Below are positions 1 through 6,893 of a DNA stretch of 64,000 nt, piece by piece. Source of the stretch: Thioalkalivibrio sp. XN279 (GTDB lineage: Bacteria > Pseudomonadota > Gammaproteobacteria > Steroidobacterales > XN24); assembly GCF_011089885.1 (NCBI RefSeq), contig NZ_JAANBD010000025.1, forward strand, positions 248,001 through 312,000. Direction: 5' to 3'. The position numbers were made by a program, and so were the translations under genes. Below the pieces are notes generated by a model. That model did no database searches and was not told where the DNA came from. It saw only the letters and a program-made list of their open reading frames with translations. Numbering within the stretch: position 1 is the first letter of the stretch; each line of letters begins with the position of its first letter.

Positions 1-1284
1 CTCGATATCGGCACTGTCGCCCAGGCCACGGCGCCTTTTGCCAACCCCCTGATCTACCTCTTCATGGGCGGCTTCCTCATCGCCATCGCCATGCAGCGCT
101 GGAACCTGCACCGGCGCATCGCCCTGGGGATCATCGACCGGGTCGGCACGCGGCCGTCGTCGATCATCCTGGGGTTCATGATCGCCTCGGCCTTTCTCAG
201 CATGTGGGTCAGCAACACGGCCACGGCGCTGATGATGCTGCCGATCGGCATGTCCGTCATCAACCTGAGCAAGAAGCTCCCCTCCACCACGGAGGCTGAG
301 AAGCGCGAGTTGACGCACTTCGGCATCGTGCTGGTCCTGAGCATTGCTTACGCCTGCAACGTCGGCGGACTGGGGACGCTGATCGGCACGCCGCCCAACG
401 CCCTGCTGGCCGCGTTCGTGCTCGAGAACTACGGCCTCGAGATCGGGTTTGCGCAGTGGATGATGCTCGGCGTGCCACTCGTGGTGATCGGTATCATCGC
501 CGCCTATTTCGTTCTCACCCGCCTCAGTTTCCCCCTGCACCTGAGGGAGTTGCCCGGGGGGCACGACATCATCCACGCCGAGCGCGAGAAGCTGGGGCCG
601 ATCTCGGCGGAGGAAAAAAAGGTCGCAGCGGTGTTCGTGCTGACGGCCGCGCTGTGGATGTCCCGACCGCTGCTGCAGGATTACGTGCCGGGACTCAGCG
701 ACGCGGGGATCGCCATCGCAGCCGGCCTGTTGTTGTTCCTGGTGCCGGTCGATCTAGCGCGTGGCCAGTTCCTGCTCGACTGGGAGGACGCACGCAAATT
801 GCCGTGGGGCATCCTGGTCCTGTTCGGCGGCGGCCTCAGCCTGGCCTCGGCCGTGACCCGTAGCGGCTTCGATGCCTACATCGGCATGCTGGTGGCCGGC
901 TTCGATGCCTGGCCGACGCTCCTGTTGCTGGCCCTTTGCATCGTCATCATCCTGCTGCTCACGGAGATGACGAGCAACACCGCCACGGCGGCTGCCTTCC
1001 TGCCCATCCTCGCTGCCGCCGCACTCGGCGTCGGCGAGAACCCCTTGCTGTTTGCAGTGCCTGCGGCGCTGGCGGCTTCCTGCGCCTTCATGCTCCCGGT
1101 GGCCACGCCGCCGAACGCCATCGTCTACGGCAGCAAGCTGCTCACCATTCCCATGATGATGCGCGCCGGCCTGTGGCTGAACGTGGTGTTCGTGGGACTG
1201 ATCCTGGCTGCAGCCTACACGGTCATGATGACCGTATTCGACATCGAGCCGGGCGTGGTGCCCGGCTGGGCCGGGTCGAACTGA
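1..1284 (+). CDS. DASS/SLC13-family sodium:anion symporter (5' partial)
   Basis: Inner-membrane carrier of the divalent anion:Na+ symporter family, which imports dicarboxylates, sulfate or related anions with sodium. The frame is already open at the first base, so the N-terminus lies outside the window; 427 residues are visible. The two pseudo-symmetric family signatures are present: SNTATALMMLP near visible residue 71 and TSNTATAAAFLP near residue 325, where SNT motifs bind sodium and substrate. Many hydrophobic segments surround them. It ends three bases before the convergent moaE. The substrate cannot be told from sequence. The family call is secure, the specificity is not. Confidence 0.85.
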   Translation, partial: LDIGTVAQATAPFANPLIYLFMGGFLIAIAMQRWNLHRRIALGIIDRVGTRPSSIILGFMIASAFLSMWVSNTATALMMLPIGMSVINLSKKLPSTTEAEKRELTHFGIVLVLSIAYACNVGGLGTLIGTPPNALLAAFVLENYGLEIGFAQWMMLGVPLVVIGIIAAYFVLTRLSFPLHLRELPGGHDIIHAEREKLGPISAEEKKVAAVFVLTAALWMSRPLLQDYVPGLSDAGIAIAAGLLLFLVPVDLARGQFLLDWEDARKLPWGILVLFGGGLSLASAVTRSGFDAYIGMLVAGFDAWPTLLLLALCIVIILLLTEMTSNTATAAAFLPILAAAALGVGENPLLFAVPAALAASCAFMLPVATPPNAIVYGSKLLTIPMMMRAGLWLNVVFVGLILAAAYTVMMTVFDIEPGVVPGWAGSN

Positions 1285-1287
1285 GGT

Positions 1288-1797
1288 TCAATCGGCGCCG
1301 GCCAGCCCCGGCTCGGTCGTCGCGCCGTGCTGATGCTCGTGGTCGTGGTCGTGGTCGTGCTTGCCATGTCCGGCAGCGCGACAACGCTCGCAGTCCACCC
1401 AGGCCGATTCGCCCTCGATGTAGTGCTCTTTCTTCCAGATCGGCAGCCGCTGCTTCAGTTCGTCGATCACGTAGCGACAGGCCTTGAAGGCTTCGTCGCG
1501 ATGCGGCGCCGCCGCCCCTACCCAGACCGCCAGGTCGCCCACGGCGAGGTCGCCGACGCGGTGCACGCAGGCGAGCCGCACCGGGCCGAACTTCTCCTCC
1601 GCTTCCTGCAGGATCTTCATGCCCTCGGCGCGGGCGAGATCCTCATAGGCTTCGTAGTGCAGGCCGGATACCGCGCGCCCCTGGTGATGGTCGCGCACCC
1701 AGCCCTCGAAGGCCGTATATCCGCCGCAACCGGGACTCATCAGCTCGCGACGCCACGCCCCGATATCGACATCCTGACTGCTGATCTCGAATTTCAC
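1288..1797 (-). CDS. moaE: Molybdopterin synthase catalytic subunit MoaE with histidine-rich tail
   Basis: Large subunit of molybdopterin synthase. With MoaD it inserts two sulfurs into cyclic pyranopterin monophosphate to make molybdopterin in the cytoplasm. The body matches the family, including a conserved Lys pair near residues 122-123 (LPIWKKEHY) in the active site region. The start is GTG, with GGGAGG eight bases upstream. Oddity: residues 143-158 form a tail of alternating His with Asp/Glu (GHGKHDHDHDHEHQHG), which is not part of the catalytic fold and looks like a metal-binding appendage. It is the last gene of moaA-moaC-moaD-moaE, four bases after moaD. Confidence 0.95.
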   Translation of the reverse strand: MKFEISSQDVDIGAWRRELMSPGCGGYTAFEGWVRDHHQGRAVSGLHYEAYEDLARAEGMKILQEAEEKFGPVRLACVHRVGDLAVGDLAVWVGAAAPHRDEAFKACRYVIDELKQRLPIWKKEHYIEGESAWVDCERCRAAGHGKHDHDHDHEHQHGATTEPGLAGAD

Positions 1798-1801
1798 CGT
1801 G

Positions 1802-2041
1802 CTAGCCTCCCGATACCGGCGGGATGAACACTACGCGATCGCCCGGGTTGAGCGCGGCGTCCCACTCGGCAAATGTGTCGTTGACCGCCACGCGCAGGTG
1901 GCGTCGCTCAGTGGCGAAATCGTGCCGCGCGTCCAGCTCGGTCCACAGCTGCGCAGGGGTGGCCGCAGACGTGTCGAGGGTTTCCCCGTCACAGCCGGCC
2001 TTCTCCCGCAACCAGGCAAAATAATTGACCTGTACTTGCAT
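1802..2041 (-). CDS. moaD: Molybdopterin synthase sulfur carrier subunit MoaD
   Basis: Small ubiquitin-like protein of 79 residues. Its C-terminal Gly-Gly (ending PPVSGG) is thiocarboxylated and donates sulfur to MoaE during molybdopterin formation. Length and Gly-Gly end match the family. The chosen ATG start overlaps the moaC stop (TGATG), which implies translational coupling. A longer upstream extension in this frame lies entirely inside moaC and was not used. Confidence 0.95.
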   Translation of the reverse strand: MQVQVNYFAWLREKAGCDGETLDTSAATPAQLWTELDARHDFATERRHLRVAVNDTFAEWDAALNPGDRVVFIPPVSGG

Positions 2042-2526
2042 CAGCCTGCAACCCTCCAGTCTCCGCTCTTGCCGCCGGTCTTTTCCAGCAGTTTCGCTTC
2101 CCGCAACACGATGCCCTTGGAAAGCGACTTGCACATGTCGTAGACGGTCAAGCCGGCCACTGTGGCGCCCGTCATAGCTTCCATTTCCACCCCGGTGCGG
2201 CCGTGCAGGCTGGCGCGACAGTCGATGACTGCCTCGTCTCCCTCCATGGCGATCTCGATGCTGCAGTCCTCGAGGCCGAGGGGGTGGCAAAAAGGTATCA
2301 GCTCGTGCGTGCGCTTCGCGGCAAGCACGCCGGCCACGATCGCGGTGTGGAACACCGGTCCCTTGGCAGTGGCGAAATCCCTGGCAGCCAGCGCGCGCGC
2401 GGCCTCGGGCGGGAAACTCACCCGCATGCGGGCGTGCGCCGTGCGTCGCGTCACCGCCTTGCCGCCGACATCGACCATCCGCGGGCGTCCCGCCTCATCC
2501 AGGTGCGTCAGCTTGTCTTCGGCCAT
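2041..2526 (-). CDS. moaC: Cyclic pyranopterin monophosphate synthase MoaC
   Basis: Second enzyme of molybdenum cofactor synthesis. It converts 3',8-cyclo-7,8-dihydro-GTP, made by MoaA, into cyclic pyranopterin monophosphate. The protein is about 161 residues, normal for MoaC, with the typical opening LTHLDEAGRPRMVDVG and the conserved HPLGLEDCSIEI region. I start it at the ATG six bases downstream of the moaA stop. A GTG at 2535 would overlap the moaA stop as GTGA and add three residues, and the sequence does not settle between them. Confidence 0.95.
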   Translation of the reverse strand: MAEDKLTHLDEAGRPRMVDVGGKAVTRRTAHARMRVSFPPEAARALAARDFATAKGPVFHTAIVAGVLAAKRTHELIPFCHPLGLEDCSIEIAMEGDEAVIDCRASLHGRTGVEMEAMTGATVAGLTVYDMCKSLSKGIVLREAKLLEKTGGKSGDWRVAG

Positions 2527-2531
2527 GACGC

Positions 2532-3590
2532 TCACCCGCCGATGTAATACATCTCGATCTTTTCGACCCGGACCTCGCGGCCGCCTTCGGCGCGCAGCTC
2601 ACTGTAACGATCCGCCCGGTTGGACCAGACGCGATCGATGATCTGCCCGAGCTCGGCATCATCCGCCCCGGCCCGCAGCGGGCCACGCAGGTCGGTGCCG
2701 CGGGCGGCGAACAGGCAAGTGTAGAGACCGCCGTCCGACGACAGGCGTGCACGGGTGCAGTCGCCGCAGAAAGGCTGGGTGACGGAGCTGATGAAACCGA
2801 TTTCGCCGGCGCCGTCCTCGAACTCCCAGCGTTCGGCCACCTCGCCGCGGTATCCCGCCTCCAGCGGCCGGATCGGCCAGCGCTCGGCGATGCGCTCGAC
2901 CAGCTCGGACGAGGGCACGAGCTCCTTTTCGTTCCACTTGTTGAGCGTGCCGACGTCCATGTACTCGATGAAACGCACCACCACGCCCGTGTGGCGGAAG
3001 CGCTCCAGCAGCGCGTATATGCCGCGCTCGTTGATGCCGCGCTGGACCACCGTGTTCACCTTGACCGGATCGAGCCCGGCCTCGATCGCGGCGTCGATGC
3101 CTTCCAGCACGCGCTCCGGCGTGCCGCGCCCGCCGCTCATGCGCCGGAACGTGGCCTCGTCCAGCGCGTCCAGGCTCACGGTGACACGATCCAGCCCGGC
3201 CCCCTTGAGGGCGGCTGCATGCTGCGCCAGCAGGATGCCGTTGGTCGTCAGGGCCAGGTCCTCGACGCCCTCGATCAGGCTGAGCTCGCCGATCAGGTCC
3301 ACCAGTCCGGGGCGCAACAAGGGCTCGCCGCCGGTGAGGCGCAGCTTGGTGACGCCGCGCTCCACGAACAGGCGTGCCACGCGCGAAATCTCGCGGAACG
3401 ACAGGCGCTCGTCGGAATGAAGAAACTGGAAGTCGCGATGATACTGGTCCTCGGGCATGCAGTACGGGCAACGGAAGTTGCACCTGTCCATGACCGAGAT
3501 CCGCAGATCTTTCAGCGGGCGCCCGCGGCGATCTTCGAGCTTGTGGCCCGCCGGTAATTTCGTTTCCGAATTCATGAAGTTGGGATCCAC
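2532..3590 (-). CDS. moaA: GTP 3',8-cyclase MoaA (radical SAM)
   Basis: First enzyme of molybdenum cofactor synthesis, a radical-SAM protein that rearranges GTP. The N-terminal cluster motif CNFRCPYC lies near residues 37-44. The C-terminal cluster that binds substrate is seen as CGDCTRARLSSDGG followed by a third Cys. The start is ambiguous: GTG at 3590 has AGGGGAG at good spacing, ATG at 3575 is five codons later, and GTG at 3596 is less likely. It leads the moaACDE operon. A possible -10 (GATAAT) and two adjacent 12-bp palindromes lie just upstream, between it and the mtrB terminator. Confidence 0.95.
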   Translation of the reverse strand: MDPNFMNSETKLPAGHKLEDRRGRPLKDLRISVMDRCNFRCPYCMPEDQYHRDFQFLHSDERLSFREISRVARLFVERGVTKLRLTGGEPLLRPGLVDLIGELSLIEGVEDLALTTNGILLAQHAAALKGAGLDRVTVSLDALDEATFRRMSGGRGTPERVLEGIDAAIEAGLDPVKVNTVVQRGINERGIYALLERFRHTGVVVRFIEYMDVGTLNKWNEKELVPSSELVERIAERWPIRPLEAGYRGEVAERWEFEDGAGEIGFISSVTQPFCGDCTRARLSSDGGLYTCLFAARGTDLRGPLRAGADDAELGQIIDRVWSNRADRYSELRAEGGREVRVEKIEMYYIGG

Positions 3591-3607
3591 GCCCACTCCC
3601 CTGTTAA

Positions 3608-3656
3608 ATTATCGGGCAAGTATCGCATGCCCTGTACAGGGGGTGCCACCGGTGGC
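3608..3656 (-). promoter_or_regulatory. Upstream region of moaA: -10-like element and two palindromes
   Basis: Reading towards moaA there are two perfect 12-bp palindromes, GCCACCGGTGGC (3645-3656) and CCCTGTACAGGG (3630-3641), followed by GATAAT (3608-3613). No good -35 is seen. With a 17-base spacer the -35 hexamer would fall inside the second palindrome, the usual place for a repressor site. The regulator is unknown. This is an inference from symmetry and position only. Confidence 0.35.
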
Positions 3657-3684
3657 CCGCCCGGGAGGTGTGCTGCAGTGCTGC

Positions 3685-3712
3685 AAAAAAGAGGGCGCCC
3701 GCAGGCGCCCTC
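3685..3712 (-). terminator. Rho-independent terminator after mtrB
   Basis: A perfect 9-bp stem (GAGGGCGCC / GGCGCCCTC) with a 4-base loop is followed on the minus strand by six T. It lies 26 bases after the mtrB stop codon and closes the electron-conduit transcript before moaA. Confidence 0.85.
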
Positions 3713-3737
3713 TTCCCGCGTCACTGCTGCGGCCGGC

Positions 3738-5882
3738 CTATTCCTCGGCCTCCGGGCGAATGAAACGGTAGGTGAAACCGACCAGGAACACGTTGACGTC
3801 GTAGTCGAGCGTGTCGGCACCAAAGGTCAACACGTTGTCGATGGTTCCGGGTCCGACGCCGTCCTTGGCCCAGTCGTCGGCTTCAAATTCCTCCCAGCGC
3901 CAGCCCGCATTCAGGCTCCAGCGCGCGTCGAGATGCCAGTCGGCCATGAGCTGGACGCCGGTGAGCTTCGAATCGAGCGTCGGCAGTGCGTCGCTTGCGC
4001 CGCCCAGCGGATCTTCGATGCGAATGTCCCCGCGCGTGTCGGCGCGGTTGAAGTCCGCCCGCAGGTCCAGCTTGCCGTCCTTCAGCCCCGGCCAGTTGAA
4101 AGCCAGGCCGTAGACATCGTGCCGGTCCTCGCTGACGCCGGCCCAGTTGGGCGGAGCCAGGTTAGGCACCTGGAAGCTCGCCGCCCCGATGGTGCGCGAG
4201 TCGTAGTTTTCGCGGCTGAAGTAGCCCGTAACCCCGAGTTTCTCGCCGATACGGACGCTTGCCTCGGCGCTGTACTGGTCGTAGTCCGCCGAGACCAGGC
4301 CCACCTCGCTCTGGTCGTAGCTGTCGCTGGCCGACTCGAAGCGCATGGCCAGGCTGAAGCGCCCCGCGGGCGTGAAGTCCACGTCCGCCTGCAGGGTGTC
4401 GCGATCACGGTCGGCGAGATAGTACTTGCGCAACAGGGGGTTTTGCTGGCTGCCGGCGCCGACCACGGGCAACACCAGCGCCTGGCGCGCATCGCGCGAA
4501 CTGCTTTCGGCGCGCAGGCCCAGGCTCAGCTGGTCCACCGGACGGAAGCGCACGCGCGCCCAGGTCGCGTCTTCATCGGTTCGCGTCACGTCCTGGTAAT
4601 CCCGGTCGCGGACCTTGTTGTCCCAACCGGCAGCCACCTGCACCATGCGGCTGAAGCGGTAGTCGGTGGCTAGCAGGGTGTCGCGTGTCTCGTAGCTGTA
4701 GACGGGGTTGAATGCCGACTGCGCCTGGAAGGCGTCTGCCTGCACGATCGCCCATTCGTATCGCCCGGACTGGTTGTCCCGCTCGCTGGAGCGGTATTCA
4801 CCGGTCACCCGCAGCTTGTCCAGGGGGCGCATGCTCACGCGCAGGTTGGTGTGCGTCGTGTCGGCCTCGCCGTCGAAACTGGCCACGGGCAGGGGCAGCG
4901 CGGCCACGCCCGGGTTGATGGTGTACTGCAGCAGCGCATCGGATTGCTCCATGCGCCCGACGGCATAGCTTGCGTTGACCGAAGTGTCCCAGGTCTCGAA
5001 GCGGTAGCCGCCCGACAGCATGGCCTGCTGGTAGGTGTTGTCAGGCGCCAGCGCCATGCGTCCCTGGTCCGGCCCGTTAAACGGGTTGTCCCAGGTCAGC
5101 GCGGTGTCCTTGTTGCTGAAGAACGAGCCGTAGTAACTGGCGCGTATGTTCCATCGGTCTGCGGCGTAGACAATGGCGGCGTCCACCTGGTCGGTCTGGT
5201 AATCCAGCGGCTTCACCAGGTCCGCTGCGGTGCCGAGGAAGCTGCCCCAGGTCAGGCCGCGCCCTTCCTTGGTCTGGCTGCTGAAATCGACCTCGTAGCG
5301 CAGGTGCTTCGACTGCACGAACTCGAGCCCGAGCCCCAGCGTCTGGCGGTCCCAGCCGAGCGTGAAATCGCGCAGGCTGTCATCGAGTGCCGTCAGTTCC
5401 GAGGTGAAGTTGCCGCGCACCCACGAGGATGGGAGCGTGAGCCGGCTGCTGCCCAGGCCGCTGTACACCGTGCGCACCGAATCGTCGAGGCGACGCGGGA
5501 TTTCGTCCCAGGACAGGTCCACCATCCAGTGGCCGCGCCGTCCGGCGCTCATCTCGAGGAAACGCGAGTCCAGTCCCAGATCCTGGGCCTGCAGGCCGAC
5601 GGCATAGCCGCCCTCTGCACGGTAAAGCATGTCCGCCTCTGCGTTGACGTAGGCGCCGCTCTCGTCCAGCCCGGTGTAGTCGCCGAAACGCGCCGAATCA
5701 TCCGAGACGTTCAACGCCGACGCCCCGGCAGAGCCTTCCAGGCCCTTCTCGGGGAAGGGGCAGAACTTGCACTTCCACTCCTCGAAATCCGGCATTTCCT
5801 GCGCCAGCGCAGCCTGCCCTCCGAGCGCGCCGGCGCCGAGCAGGGTGGCCACTACGAGCCTGAGGTAAGTCTTTCCTTTCAT
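3738..5882 (-). CDS. mtrB: MtrB/PioB-family decaheme-associated outer-membrane porin
   Basis: Large outer-membrane beta-barrel that sheathes a decaheme cytochrome, so electrons can cross the outer membrane. The protein has 714 residues, in the family range, with a Sec signal peptide (cleavage after about QAALAQ, residue 28) and the N-terminal CKFC pair at residues 38 and 41 that is typical of MtrB. The rest is alternating hydrophobic/polar strand-like sequence rich in Trp, Tyr and Asp. The start at 5882 is preferred over an ATG six codons upstream because AGGAGG sits eight bases before it. It follows mtrA closely and ends in a strong terminator. Confidence 0.92.
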   Translation of the reverse strand: MKGKTYLRLVVATLLGAGALGGQAALAQEMPDFEEWKCKFCPFPEKGLEGSAGASALNVSDDSARFGDYTGLDESGAYVNAEADMLYRAEGGYAVGLQAQDLGLDSRFLEMSAGRRGHWMVDLSWDEIPRRLDDSVRTVYSGLGSSRLTLPSSWVRGNFTSELTALDDSLRDFTLGWDRQTLGLGLEFVQSKHLRYEVDFSSQTKEGRGLTWGSFLGTAADLVKPLDYQTDQVDAAIVYAADRWNIRASYYGSFFSNKDTALTWDNPFNGPDQGRMALAPDNTYQQAMLSGGYRFETWDTSVNASYAVGRMEQSDALLQYTINPGVAALPLPVASFDGEADTTHTNLRVSMRPLDKLRVTGEYRSSERDNQSGRYEWAIVQADAFQAQSAFNPVYSYETRDTLLATDYRFSRMVQVAAGWDNKVRDRDYQDVTRTDEDATWARVRFRPVDQLSLGLRAESSSRDARQALVLPVVGAGSQQNPLLRKYYLADRDRDTLQADVDFTPAGRFSLAMRFESASDSYDQSEVGLVSADYDQYSAEASVRIGEKLGVTGYFSRENYDSRTIGAASFQVPNLAPPNWAGVSEDRHDVYGLAFNWPGLKDGKLDLRADFNRADTRGDIRIEDPLGGASDALPTLDSKLTGVQLMADWHLDARWSLNAGWRWEEFEADDWAKDGVGPGTIDNVLTFGADTLDYDVNVFLVGFTYRFIRPEAEE

Positions 5883-5903
5883 CTCTTGCGCCTCCTGCAT
5901 CGC

Positions 5904-6872
5904 TCAGCGCATCAGCGCCTTGCCGGAAGGATGGTTCGACCCGTGCACCTGCGTATGGCAGCTCAGGCAATTCCCCGAGAGGAGGAACGGGGACGCCGAC
6001 CCGGTGGCCAGGTCGTTGCTGTCGTACGGCACGGAGGGATGGCCGCTGGGCGTGTGGCAGGACTGGCACAGCAGCGGCGGGCGTCGGGTCAGCATGGCCG
6101 GATGCACCGCACCGTGTGGGTCATGGCAGTTGCTGCAATCCTCGACCACCGGCGCATGCTCCCAGACCAGCGGCCCACGCTTCTCCGCATGGCAGGTGAA
6201 GCAGGTCTCATTGACCGTAGAGCGCACCAGCAGCCCGTCGGCATCACTGCCGTGCGGCTTGTGGCAGTCGGTGCAGCCCACCTGCCCCTGGCGCACGGGA
6301 TGCGCCGAGGGCTTCATGAAATGCGCTTCCACGTTCGCGTGGCAGGCGTAACAGGCCTCGGACTGCGTACGCTTGTCCAGCATCGGATCCTTCACGGGAT
6401 GCGAGCTGTGGCAGTCGGCGCAGGCCACGGTGTTGACGTCATGCGCGCTGCCGGCCCACTGCTCGCCGACGTGGCCCTCGTGGCATTGCAGGCACATGGC
6501 GTTCTGCTGCGGGATCGGCGTCCAGGCATCGGAACCGAAATTGATGATCGGCGGGCGCGGATCGCCACGCGCGACGCGGCCACCGTGGGCATCGCCCGGC
6601 CCGTGGCAGGCCTCGCATTGCAACTGCTTTTCACCGAAAGGCGAGCGCGGGTCGTGCGGGTTGCCGTGGGGCGTCTCGAAGATACCCATCAAGGGGACTT
6701 CCCAGCGACGATGACAGCCGATGCAGCCGTCGGCACCGCGACGGCTGTAGCTCGCAGCTTGTTCTTCAGCCTGTTCCGCGGCCTGTTCCTCGGCCTGCGC
6801 GAACGCCGGCGAGGAATGGACCGCGCCGATCAGCAGCAGGGCCAGTGAGAGTACGCTCAGTCTGAACAGCAT
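5904..6872 (-). CDS. mtrA: MtrA/DmsE-family periplasmic decaheme c-type cytochrome
   Basis: Electron carrier that sits inside the MtrB barrel and links periplasmic electrons to the cell surface. I count exactly ten CxxCH haem sites, the first at residue 50 (CIGCH) and the last near 302 (CLSCH). A signal peptide covers about residues 1-25 (ending SPAFAQ) and is followed by a short Glu/Ala-rich linker. The length of 322 fits MtrA, PioA and DmsE. It lies between mtrC and mtrB with short gaps and AGGAAGG upstream of the ATG. MtrA and DmsE cannot be separated by reading alone, and no DMSO reductase gene is visible here. Confidence 0.95.
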   Translation of the reverse strand: MLFRLSVLSLALLLIGAVHSSPAFAQAEEQAAEQAEEQAASYSRRGADGCIGCHRRWEVPLMGIFETPHGNPHDPRSPFGEKQLQCEACHGPGDAHGGRVARGDPRPPIINFGSDAWTPIPQQNAMCLQCHEGHVGEQWAGSAHDVNTVACADCHSSHPVKDPMLDKRTQSEACYACHANVEAHFMKPSAHPVRQGQVGCTDCHKPHGSDADGLLVRSTVNETCFTCHAEKRGPLVWEHAPVVEDCSNCHDPHGAVHPAMLTRRPPLLCQSCHTPSGHPSVPYDSNDLATGSASPFLLSGNCLSCHTQVHGSNHPSGKALMR

Positions 6873-6893
6873 GTTTTCTTCCTTCCTGCTTGC

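Noticed and set aside
4851-6848. Plus-strand open frames opposite the mtr genes (4851-6848 and 7626-9218)
   Set aside because: They lie opposite decaheme and porin genes whose CxxCH motifs and signal peptides are unmistakable.
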